A DNA stretch of 64,000 nt from Bacteroidota bacterium (GTDB lineage: Bacteria > Bacteroidota > Bacteroidia > Chitinophagales > JADJOU01), in NCBI GenBank assembly GCA_016713645.1, contig JADJOU010000008.1, positions 149,361 through 213,360 on the forward strand. The letters run 5' to 3'. Positions 55,957-63,403 of this stretch are shown here, piece by piece. Under the pieces are notes generated by a model. It was not told the DNA's origin. It worked only from the letters and a program-made list of their open reading frames with translations, and made no database searches. The position numbers and the translations under genes were made by a program. The stretch's first letter is position 1; every line of letters starts with the position of its first letter.

Positions 55957-56451
55957 ATGTTCAAAAAATTATTAGCAACATTATTAGTTTTTAGCGTATT
56001 TTCTACTAAAACAAACGCAACAGAGTATATCCATGGTATTGGAGCGGGATTCGATGGTTTGAATGCTGCAGGTGCTGGAACAATTTCAGTTCAATACTTA
56101 GGAAGAGTTAATTTCGTAAACATGTCAGATGATATGTCTATCGGTCTTCAATTCACTCCATATGTTGGATATAACTTGGGCGTGAGCGGCGTAGCTGCTG
56201 GTATTTCTGTTGGACCAGAGTTCTCTTTTGGACCTGCTGCAACTAAAGATACTAAAGCACCAATAGGATTTGGAATTTCTCCAATCTATCACTTCAGCGC
56301 TTTAATCGCTGGTGGAGCTGTAACAGGACACTCTGCAGGTTTTAATGCAGCTTTCCGTTTCGCAGCAGGTGAAATGCCAATGTCAGTGAATACAAACGTA
56401 TTGTTGGTAAATGGTACTTCAGTTGGTATCAGATATGCTTTATACTTCTAA
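55957..56451 (+). CDS. Small secreted or outer-membrane protein of unknown function
   Basis: 164 residues. A signal peptide (FKKLLATLLVFSVFSTKTNA) precedes a Gly/Ala-rich sequence that looks like short barrel strands (GAGTISVQYLGRVNFV, SIGLQFTPYVGYNLGV, FGFGISPIYHFSALI, SAGFNAAFRFAAG) and ends YALYF, an outer-membrane-type aromatic terminus. Codon use is richer in common codons than its neighbours (GCT, GGT), the promoter matches consensus and a strong terminator follows, so it is probably expressed highly as a single gene. No family recognised. Confidence 0.65.
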   Translation: MFKKLLATLLVFSVFSTKTNATEYIHGIGAGFDGLNAAGAGTISVQYLGRVNFVNMSDDMSIGLQFTPYVGYNLGVSGVAAGISVGPEFSFGPAATKDTKAPIGFGISPIYHFSALIAGGAVTGHSAGFNAAFRFAAGEMPMSVNTNVLLVNGTSVGIRYALYF

Positions 56452-56478
56452 TTAAGTTAAGTAATCTAATTATAAAAG

Positions 56479-56510
56479 TAGCCCTTCAATTTGAAGGGCT
56501 ATTTTTTTTG
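56479..56510 (+). terminator. Intrinsic terminator of the small secreted protein gene
   Basis: A perfect 11-bp stem, TAGCCCTTCAA (56479-56489) and TTGAAGGGCTA (56491-56501), is followed by T8. The remaining ~260 bases to 56772 show no gene or repeat that I can support. Confidence 0.9.
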
Positions 56511-56772
56511 TATTATATTATCGAGAAGGGATTGTGAAGGAAGATTTTTTATTTGGGCTTGACATCAATTGTTGTATTTTAATGCAAGGACGAATGGATT
56601 AAATCTATGGAATCTATATTCTAGTTATGATAAACTGCAAGTAATGATTGATGGGGTCGCAAAATGATGAAAGAGTCAAAATAGTAGTTAAGCAAAATTG
56701 TGTATGACTGATTGAGTCAATATCAGCAGTAGAATTGCTTTGTATTACTTCCACAAATTAAGGTGCAAGCGT

Positions 56773-58602
56773 CTACAATTCCTCTTCATATTTATCGCCC
56801 CTCAATTTTCTAAATCGCTTGCGCGCTTCTACGATATAGACTGAATCTTTATACGTAGTCAATACATCTTTGTAATACTGCTTTGCTTTTTCATTGTCTT
56901 TCAGCAATTCTTCATAGATCTGCGCGATTAAAAACATGGCATCATCCCCCAAGATATCGAATTTGTAATTCTTGAGAACCATATCCAAGGATTCAATTGC
57001 CTTGGGGAAATTTCTCTTTTTAATCCATATTTTGGCATGCGCAAAATATATATCATCAGTTAATGTATGGCCTTTGTACAAGTCGTAAATTGTATCCAAT
57101 GTGCGCTGAGCTTCATCTAATCTATTTTGCATAATCAGCAATTCTGAAGCAGCAAATTTGTCCATGGGAATAGAAACAGAATCCGTCCCTAGGTTGTCGA
57201 TAATAAATACAGAGAGCAAGAGTGCATCGTTGGCAATCAGCTCACTGGTAGCGGATTTCAACACATCGAGCAATTCTCTCGAAAGTTGAAAATCACCTTT
57301 AAAATAGAACATACGCGCATGCTTGAATCTCGCTTCTTCTCCGAGTGGACTATCCTTTTCATCTTTATCTACTTGACCATATAAGAGCAATGCTTCCCAT
57401 ACCTCATCAATCATGACATAGAAATCACCCAATTGCAATTTGGCGCGATTCTTTACTTTTTGATCGATATTCCCCATCAAGACGAGCTGCTCTAATTCTG
57501 TGATGGCAGAATCCATTTGATAGAGATAATTCGCCAATACTTCGGCATATTCAATAATCAATTTAGCAGTATTCCCATTCTTTCCATAATCGGCGAAGAA
57601 TCGCTCATAATCCCTCTTTAAAGCGACGGCATCTGAATCGGACCAATTGGCGTATTGCTCAATTTTTTCTTTACGCGTGCTGAGAATTTCATTTTCAACG
57701 AGGGGATATAATTCGGTCTTTCCTTTGCCCTTTGATAAAATATATTCATAACCCGATAGGGCATCGCTATAACTTTTTTCTCTGCGCGCAAGTCTAGCTA
57801 TTTCAAGCACGCGGTGCCCTTTTTCGCCCTTGCGCTTGTCAATCGCTTTTACTTGAATCAAGGCATTTTCAAAATCTCTCTGTTGCACGGCAATCCATAC
57901 GGCTAAGTCATTCCAATGGTCTGCATCAGGTTGTTTTTGAAGTTTGGTATAGATTTGATCTTCCAAAGCGGCACTCACTTTTTTATTTTCTAAATGCGGT
58001 TGAAACGTGTTTTTGACAACTTGCACATTAAAAGGACTCTTCTCGAGATGGTTGATATAAGCGGTAATCGCGAGTTTGTATTCTCCCAATGACATATATG
58101 CATTGGCGAGTGGAACGAGAAAAATATTGTCGTCTTTGAGCAATTTTGCGCCCCTTTGATAGGTGTTTGCTATCCATCTCGTTTTGCCGTATTGATCAAA
58201 GGCGTCTGCGAGCATTTGTATCTGCGATTGATTGGCGACGAGATTGTCCACTGCTTTTTCAAATATTTTATTCGCCTTGGCAGTATCTCGATTTAATTCA
58301 TAGGCATAGCCCATATCAATGACAAATTGAGGAAATTGATCGTTTTTCTTAGCGTATTTCGTGGATAGTTTCAGCGCATCCTCATATTGCTTCAAAACGA
58401 TATAGCACTTCAGCAAGGATTGATAGGATTTTAAATCTTTGCTCTCTTTCGCCAATAGTTTTTCAAATACGACAGCAGCTTTTTCAAATTCATTATTGTT
58501 TAAATACTGATTGGCCAATTGGTGCTCAAAAGTTTGAGCATTGCCCAATTCGGCAAATAAGAAGATGAATAAGAGTGAAAGTAGAATTTTTAACGAGCGC
58601 AT
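56773..58602 (-). CDS. Secreted TPR-repeat protein
   Basis: 609 residues. A signal peptide (LKILLSLLFIFLFAELGNAQ) is followed by about a dozen TPR-type helix pairs: ANQYLNNNEFEKAAVVFEKLLA, YIVLKQYEDALKLSTKYA, AYMSLGEYKLAITAYINHL, AVWIAVQQRDFENALIQVKA, and at the end HAKIWIKKRNFPKAIESLDMVLKNY and EKAKQYYKDVLTTYKDS. It resembles periplasmic tetratricopeptide proteins that act as scaffolds. It lies 22 bases after the VanZ-like gene in a gcvH-VanZ-TPR transcription unit. Partner unknown. Confidence 0.85.
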   Translation of the reverse strand: MRSLKILLSLLFIFLFAELGNAQTFEHQLANQYLNNNEFEKAAVVFEKLLAKESKDLKSYQSLLKCYIVLKQYEDALKLSTKYAKKNDQFPQFVIDMGYAYELNRDTAKANKIFEKAVDNLVANQSQIQMLADAFDQYGKTRWIANTYQRGAKLLKDDNIFLVPLANAYMSLGEYKLAITAYINHLEKSPFNVQVVKNTFQPHLENKKVSAALEDQIYTKLQKQPDADHWNDLAVWIAVQQRDFENALIQVKAIDKRKGEKGHRVLEIARLARREKSYSDALSGYEYILSKGKGKTELYPLVENEILSTRKEKIEQYANWSDSDAVALKRDYERFFADYGKNGNTAKLIIEYAEVLANYLYQMDSAITELEQLVLMGNIDQKVKNRAKLQLGDFYVMIDEVWEALLLYGQVDKDEKDSPLGEEARFKHARMFYFKGDFQLSRELLDVLKSATSELIANDALLLSVFIIDNLGTDSVSIPMDKFAASELLIMQNRLDEAQRTLDTIYDLYKGHTLTDDIYFAHAKIWIKKRNFPKAIESLDMVLKNYKFDILGDDAMFLIAQIYEELLKDNEKAKQYYKDVLTTYKDSVYIVEARKRFRKLRGDKYEEEL

Positions 58603-58624
58603 GATATCATTCAGGATGGTAAAT

Positions 58625-59011
58625 TTACAAATTCAATTTTATAAAAATTCTATTTAAGTTTTTTTGAGCATAAATAATTGTACCTCCCAGTGCATTGAAG
58701 AAAAAGTCAGAAAGAGAAAATTGTCTATTGATGGGCAATGCGTATTGAAGCATCTCTATCATCAAGCCAAACAGGGCGAGAAAGACGAAGGTTTTGGTGG
58801 TATTCAAGACTAAACTAGGGTTTTTAAAATAGCCATACGCAATTGTGCAGGCAAATACGGCATAGGAAATCAAATGAACGACCAAATCTTCCGATTGGAA
58901 ATGCGCTTTAGGAAGGCTATGCGATGGCAATAGACAGATGATAGCAATAAAAAATGCCCAAGCAATGCTTGGGCAAAAGTATTTCCGTCTTGTTTTTGGA
59001 GATTCGCTCAT
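58625..59011 (-). CDS. VanZ-like family membrane protein
   Basis: 128 residues with about four hydrophobic segments (WAFFIAIICLLPS; LVVHLISYAVFACTIAYGY; TFVFLALFGLMIEMLQYAL; FSLSDFFFNALGGTIIYA). HLISYAVFACTIAYG...LFGLMIEMLQ...F(D/S)DFFFNALGG matches the VanZ-like family, whose function is unsettled. Its ATG shares a base with the gcvH stop (TAATG), so the two are coupled. Confidence 0.8.
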   Translation of the reverse strand: MSESPKTRRKYFCPSIAWAFFIAIICLLPSHSLPKAHFQSEDLVVHLISYAVFACTIAYGYFKNPSLVLNTTKTFVFLALFGLMIEMLQYALPINRQFSLSDFFFNALGGTIIYAQKNLNRIFIKLNL

Positions 59012-59391
59012 TAATGACCAACCATTGCTTTGTATTCATCGGCAGACATCAATCCCTCTAATTCAGATGGGTCTTTGACTGTGCAGATGACCAACCAACC
59101 CGATCCATAAGGGTCTCCATTGACACTCTCTGGTTCAGCTTCTAATGTATCGTTCATTTCTAGGATAGTTCCTGTGATTGGCATATATAAATCAGACACC
59201 GTTTTTACCGCTTCGATTGTTCCAAATACGGAACCAGCGTGTACTTCTTTTCCCAAAGTATCAATATCGATAAATACGATATCTCCCAATTCTTTTTGAG
59301 CAAAATCAGTAATACCAATAGTAGCTTGAGCGCCGTCTACTTTAATCCATTCGTGTTCTTTTGTGTACTTGAGTCCAGCAGGAAATTTCAT
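59011..59391 (-). CDS. gcvH: Glycine cleavage system H protein
   Basis: 126 residues, normal size. The lipoyl-carrying Lys63 sits in GTIEAVKTVSDLYMPITG. Also seen: LKYTKEHEWI, TIGITDFAQKELGDIVFIDI, and PYGSGWLVICTVKDPSELEGLM. H shuttles the aminomethyl group between the P, T and L proteins, none of which is encoded here. It is the first gene of a unit with the VanZ-like and TPR genes. Confidence 0.96.
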   Translation of the reverse strand: MKFPAGLKYTKEHEWIKVDGAQATIGITDFAQKELGDIVFIDIDTLGKEVHAGSVFGTIEAVKTVSDLYMPITGTILEMNDTLEAEPESVNGDPYGSGWLVICTVKDPSELEGLMSADEYKAMVGH

Positions 59392-59537
59392 GATGAAGGT
59401 TTGTTTTTTTTAGTTTCTATGGTCAAAATTAAAAGTGTTTGCGAATATGCGGCAGTTTTTTTTTGTTTTTTTCTCATGTGCAAGAATAACAAGACTTTTG
59501 AGGGATATATATGAGATTATTTGTTCAAGACAAAAGC

Positions 59538-59568
59538 CTTGTGGGAATGGACAATTGGTGTACCTTTG
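59538..59568 (+). promoter_or_regulatory. Bacteroidota-type promoter of rarA/mgsA, possibly leaderless
   Basis: TTG (59539-59541), 19 bases, TACCTTTG (59561-59568). The -7 box ends 3-6 bases before the ATG pair at 59572/59575, so the transcript would start at or next to the start codon. Confidence 0.55.
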
Positions 59569-59574
59569 TAGATG

Positions 59575-60837
59575 ATGAGTACGAATTCCCATATTCCTTT
59601 GGCAGAGCGCATGCGTCCGCAAACCCTCGATGAAATTATCGGTCAATCTCATTTGGTGGGGGAAAATGGGTTGCTCAGGGGACTGATACGAAATAAAAAC
59701 TTGCCCTCTATTATTCTATGGAAGTCCAGGCATTGGCAAAACCACCATTGCGAAAGTGATTGCAAATGAAATTGGATTGCCTTTTTATTCGCTTTCCGCG
59801 ATTAGCAGTGGGGTGAAGGATGTTCGCGAAGCTATTGCACGCGCTGAGTTGGAAGGACAAGCCATTTTATTTATAGATGAAATTCATCGATTCAACAAAG
59901 GGCAACAAGATGCTTTGCTCGGTGCAGTGGAGAAAGGGAGTATCAAACTCATTGGTGCAACGACAGAAAATCCCTCTTTTGAAGTGAACAATGCCTTGCT
60001 CTCGCGATGTCAAGTCTATGTATTAGAGCCATTGTCTGTCGAGGAATTGCGCATCTTGTTGGAGACAGCAATCAAGAGCGATTCAGTATTGTCACAGAGA
60101 AATATTGTGACAGAAGAGACGGATGCCTTATTTGCATTCTCTGGAGGTGATGCGCGAAAAATGCTGAATTTATTGGAGCTCTGCGTGCTCTCGGTTGCGG
60201 AGGAGATGTGCATATTACGAATGAATTGGTCAAAACCCAAGCGCAGCGAAAGATGGCGCAATACGATAAGAATGGAGAGAACCACTATGATATCATTTCA
60301 GCTTTTATAAAATCCATTCGAGGAAGCGATCCCAATGCGGCCATGTATTGGCTGGCGCGGATGATGAAGGGCGGAGAAGATCCGAAATTTATTTCACGTC
60401 GCTTATTGATATTAGCTGCTGAGGATATTGGCTTGGCCAATCCAACAGCATTGGTCTTGGCGACGTCGTGTTTTCAAGCGGTGCAGATGATTGGCTATCC
60501 AGAGTGCGGATTGATTTTATCAGAGGCGACACTGTATTTGGCGACCTCTCCAAAGAGCAATTCGACGACGATTGCATTGATGAAGGCGAATCAATTGGCA
60601 GAAGCACATCCAGAAGGATCTGTGCCATTGGCTATCAGAAATGCGCCGACTAAATTGATGAAGGATTTGAATTACGGAATTGGATATAAGTATGCACACG
60701 AGTATGAAGGCAATTTTGCGGAAATGGAATTTATGCCAGATGAGATAAAGAATACAAAATTATTCGACCCACAAAAGAATCCGCGCGAAAATGAAATTGC
60801 AGGGTTTTTGAAAAGGTGGAAGAAGTATGGGTATTAG
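59575..60837 (+). CDS. rarA: Replication-associated recombination protein A (RarA/MgsA), with two frameshifts
   Basis: About 420 residues. AAA+ ATPase of the clamp-loader class that acts at stalled forks. MSTNSHIPLAERMRPQTLDEIIGQ is intact. At 59720-59721 the frame breaks: inserting two G restores the Walker A LWGSPGIGKTT. Near 60199-60207 one base is missing, restoring SVAE-GDVHITNELVK. Other motifs: Walker B FIDEIHRFNKGQQDALL, sensor TTENPSFEVNNALLSR, and the C-terminal NGENHYDIISAFIKSIRGSDPNAAMYWLARMM. An ATG at 59572 is the alternative start. All motifs are intact once joined, so the lesions look like consensus errors. Confidence 0.88.
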
Positions 60838-60845
60838 CCCCTAGC

Positions 60846-60855
60846 CCCCGAAGGG
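60846..60855. repeat. Target-site duplication, left copy
   Basis: CCCCGAAGGG next to the left terminal repeat; matches 62440-62449 exactly. A longer duplication fails: the eleventh bases differ. Confidence 0.8.
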
Positions 60856-60863
60856 CATAGGCG

Positions 60864-62133
60864 TCAGTTTAGCAAGCAATTCCAATGTTCATAATAGTTT
60901 TGACGTTTTTTTCTTTTTTCATAGCAGCAGTATCTTTTCAAAAAGAGTATAGCTTTTTTCTCTTCAATTTCTTCAGAAGCTATTTTAATAATCATTGGGA
61001 GTGCTTCTTTCGTCGCTTTTAATAGCATTAAAATACTAGTTTGTAATGATGTTGTATACTTCTGATATACCAATTGCATTATTAGCTGATATAGAATTAA
61101 CTTAGAGTATATAATTATTTGGAATTGTGTATCTGACATCTTATGATTATCCCTCAAATAGATATAAGATTTAAGAGACTTAAATACTATTTCAATTCTC
61201 CAACGTAATTTATAGTAAGAAACAATTTTTTCAAAATCCATTTTTTGTTCATCCACCGTTGTAATATATATATCCCATTGAAGAAGCTCTAACACATTAG
61301 CACTTGGCGTGTGTTTAGCATTTTTCTTATATTCTCTTGCCCTTTTCTCTGATACAAGAGGAGGTACTGGCATTGCAAGAATTCTAACTTTTAGCCCTTT
61401 ATAACATCCTAGATACAGCCAGATATCTAATTTGTTTTCTTTTTAAGTAAAGATAGGATAGATACTTTTTTTTCCATTTAAATCAAAGTAATTACTTGTA
61501 CTATAGTATCTAGAAATGAAGTCTGCATTAGCTTCTACTATTCTGGTAAACTCCGAAATTGTAAAATACCCTCTATCTCTAATAATTAGATCCCCACTCT
61601 GAATATTTAACCCACATGCAGCTTTAAAATCATTAATTGAATAGCTATCAATAGAAAATTTATGAATACACATTGTCAATAGATCAATCGCTACTTGTAT
61701 TCTAGAGTTGCAAGCTTTTTGATGTCCCGTTGGCTACACCACTGTATATACTAAAAAGTGATTTTGGAGCTTTGACAATAGTACTATCTTGAATTAATAC
61801 TCTTCGAAATGGAGTTCCAGAGTTTAAAGCGCAGAATTTTCCACATACAGAAGAAAATATTTCTTTCATAAACTCTAAACAAGGTTTACAAACAATGGCA
61901 GTATGAAAAGATTGCTTAGTGATGGAAATATTTAAGAGATAAATGGCTTTTAGAGAAAGTTTAGAAAAGGAAAAGGATTCTCCAGCGCTAGAAAAAATCA
62001 AGAGAAAAAGCAAGTTAATCGGATTTAACTTCCTATTTCTCTTGATAAAATTACAGTTCTTTGAAAGAGTAAAAACATGGTCATTTGTTAAGCCAACCTT
62101 AGTAAGCATGGTCGATAAATTGAATACATTCAT
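60864..62133 (-). pseudogene. IS4-family DDE transposase, interrupted
   Basis: The full span encodes ~423 residues. The catalytic triad is visible: Asp116 in LIQDSTIVKAPKSL, Asp in LIIRDRGYFTISEF, and the IS4 hallmark Y-2-R-3-E-6-K in YKLRWRIEIVFKSLK (exact spacing). Two lesions break it: a frameshift at about 61695-61705 between SKSLQ and RIQVAIDLLT, and an in-frame TAA at 61443-61445 after YPIFT. The TGA stop lies inside the left terminal repeat. Whether this copy can still move depends on whether the lesions are real. Confidence 0.8.
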
Positions 62134-62150
62134 ATGTGGCGCAATTTACA

Positions 62151-62170
62151 TAATAGTATATATACTATTA
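62151..62170. promoter_or_regulatory. Perfect 20-bp palindrome between transposase and AbrB-like gene: candidate operator
   Basis: TAATAGTATATATACTATTA reads the same on both strands. It lies in the 74-base divergent region, 18 bases upstream of the transposase start and 38 bases upstream of the AbrB-like start. A second imperfect inverted repeat, AACAAATAATTGTT (62183-62196), lies next to the AbrB-like start. Both are suitable sites for a symmetric dimer. Confidence 0.6.
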
Positions 62171-62207
62171 ATAAAAAGAATCAACAAATAATTGTTAATA
62201 TTACACC

Positions 62208-62402
62208 ATGGGATACAATGTGAAAATTCAAAAAGTAGAAAGGGGAACAACAAAATCTTATTATATTAATTTTCCTGCAGCACTTGCAGAAGCAGCTGGA
62301 ATAAAAAAAGGGGAAGAAATGGAATGGGAGCTAGAGGATAAAAATACGTTTATTTTAACGAGAGTCAAAAAATCACCTCCACGCAAAAGCCCTAAAACAT
62401 AA
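62208..62402 (+). CDS. AbrB/MazE-like small DNA-binding protein carried in the insertion sequence
   Basis: 64 residues. The SpoVT/AbrB swapped-hairpin pattern is clear: VKIQKVERGTTKSYYINFPAALAEAAGIKKGEEMEWELED, the core being a strand, then -INFP- (in place of the usual -ITIP-), a helix, GIKKGEEMEW and a closing strand FILTRV; it ends in a basic tail (KKSPPRKSPKT). Such proteins bind DNA as dimers and are either regulators or antitoxins. No toxin gene follows, so a repressor role on the divergent transposase is the simplest reading. It is transcribed away from the transposase. Confidence 0.75.
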   Translation: MGYNVKIQKVERGTTKSYYINFPAALAEAAGIKKGEEMEWELEDKNTFILTRVKKSPPRKSPKT

Positions 62403-62439
62403 GATAAAACCTGTAAAATGACTTAAACTGACGCCTATG

Positions 62440-62449
62440 CCCCGAAGGG
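62440..62449. repeat. Target-site duplication, right copy
   Basis: CCCCGAAGGG directly after the right terminal repeat. Confidence 0.8.
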
Positions 62450-62561
62450 GGAATTGCTGGCGCATGTTTTTTGCATTGTAAATTAATTTCTGTGTCTTGG
62501 TTTGAACAATATAAACCAGTAGATGTTTATTTTAAAACTCCCTAATTCCAATGATGTAACT

Positions 62562-62800
62562 CCCTCTCCTTTGGAGAGGGCTGAGGAAGCTAGTCCGGAA
62601 GGGGAATTGATTCGAGATAAGAAAATTACATCTCCGTCCTTCAAAATATTTTTGGCGCAAGCATTAGCGAAGCTATAAGGCGGTGCTTGTGCCACATTAG
62701 AAGGGTCGAGATTATAATCTATTTGATGAGGGAAAAGTCACAAGCACCGCTGCGCTCATGCTTGCGCCAAAACTAAACGGAAAGTTATCCTCAACTTTCC
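62562..62800. repeat. Cluster of palindromic repeats downstream of the insertion sequence
   Basis: Three structures. CCCTCTCC / GGAGAGGG (62562-62569 / 62573-62580) is a tight hairpin. A long inverted repeat has arms TTTTGGCGCAAGCAT and CGGTGCTTGTG (62650-62664, 62681-62691) matched by CACAAGCACCG and ATGCTTGCGCCAAAA (62739-62749, 62758-62772), i.e. 26 paired bases in a cruciform. GGAAAGTT / AACTTTCC (62779-62786 / 62793-62800) follows. No protein-coding gene fits here. Looks like REP-type repeats. Confidence 0.7.
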
Positions 62801-62879
62801 TCAAAACACGATAGCGCTGTAAACTATATCCCCCACAATAGTTTAGTTTTAAAAATTATAAAAATAAATTTGAATATTT

Positions 62880-63403
62880 CGATTTAATTTCCCATCTTCA
62901 TTATATCATTCGCTTTTAAAACCTAAGAAGATGAAAAAAATAGTTTGAACGATTGGCATTGCCCGACACATTGTCGAATACTTGTAACCTATATCCAATG
63001 GTGGTTAATTCAGGGTTTAAAAGCTAAATCAAGCCGCATTTCTGCGTGCAATAATGCAAGTATTTTCAATTTATTTTTTCTGGACTATAATGCTCGAATA
63101 TCTTATTCGCTTAGCTCAAATGGCTTTCAAACTTCATCAAAAAACTATTCCTTAATAGACATAAAAAAAGGAGCCAAGTTCTCCCGCTCTGCCTCACCTA
63201 AAGTCGAGCATCAGAATAACTTGGTCTCCCTGCCTGTATATTATACAGGCTTCGTTTAGTTTTAACATTAAACGCTTTTGCAAAACTACGCATTAAATGC
63301 AAATCCCGCGCACAAAATCAACGCGGTAGATGGAGTGCATTGCTTCGAATGCCTCCTCATGCCTTTTCAATAAGGCTATTATTTAACAATAAATCAAAAT
63401 AAA
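62880..63403. other. Gene-free region with structured elements and a possible protein remnant
   Basis: On the minus strand, about 62925-63020 reads NPELTTIGYRLQVFDN then VSGNANRSNYF, which looks like real coding sequence but has a stop just upstream and ends soon after; it may be a remnant or a conserved repeat. GGAGCCAAGTT (63170-63180) pairs with AACTTGGTCTCC (63218-63229) with a one-base bulge, and on the minus strand is followed by T7 (63163-63169). A perfect hairpin, GCCTGTATA/TATACAGGC, sits at 63232-63250. No clear gene. Confidence 0.45.

Larger units (their letters stand above)
60856..62439. mobile_element. IS4-family insertion sequence with an AbrB-like passenger gene (1584 bp)
   Basis: Both ends carry a perfect 16-bp inverted repeat: CATAGGCGTCAGTTTA at 60856-60871 and its complement TAAACTGACGCCTATG at 62424-62439. 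A 10-bp direct repeat, CCCCGAAGGG, flanks the element (60846-60855 and 62440-62449), a duplication length normal for the IS4 family. Inside are a disrupted transposase on the minus strand and a 64-codon AbrB-like gene on the plus strand, divided by a perfect palindrome. The pre-insertion site was CCCCTAGCCCCCGAAGGGGG followed by AATTGCTGG, itself a palindromic repeat. Confidence 0.85.

Noticed and set aside
59707..59769. Separate small gene at the start of rarA
   Set aside because: Restoring two bases at 59720 gives the exact Walker A motif of the same family, so it is one gene.
10711..61445. Stop-codon reassignment (TAA/TAG read as sense)
   Set aside because: The dozens of intact genes end normally at TAA, TAG and TGA, so a changed code would run them through; only three genes carry internal stops.
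62945..63259. 104-codon open frame on the plus strand in the repeat region
   Set aside because: Composition is not protein-like, it overlaps hairpins and an opposite-strand coding-like remnant, and it has no promoter or recognisable domain.
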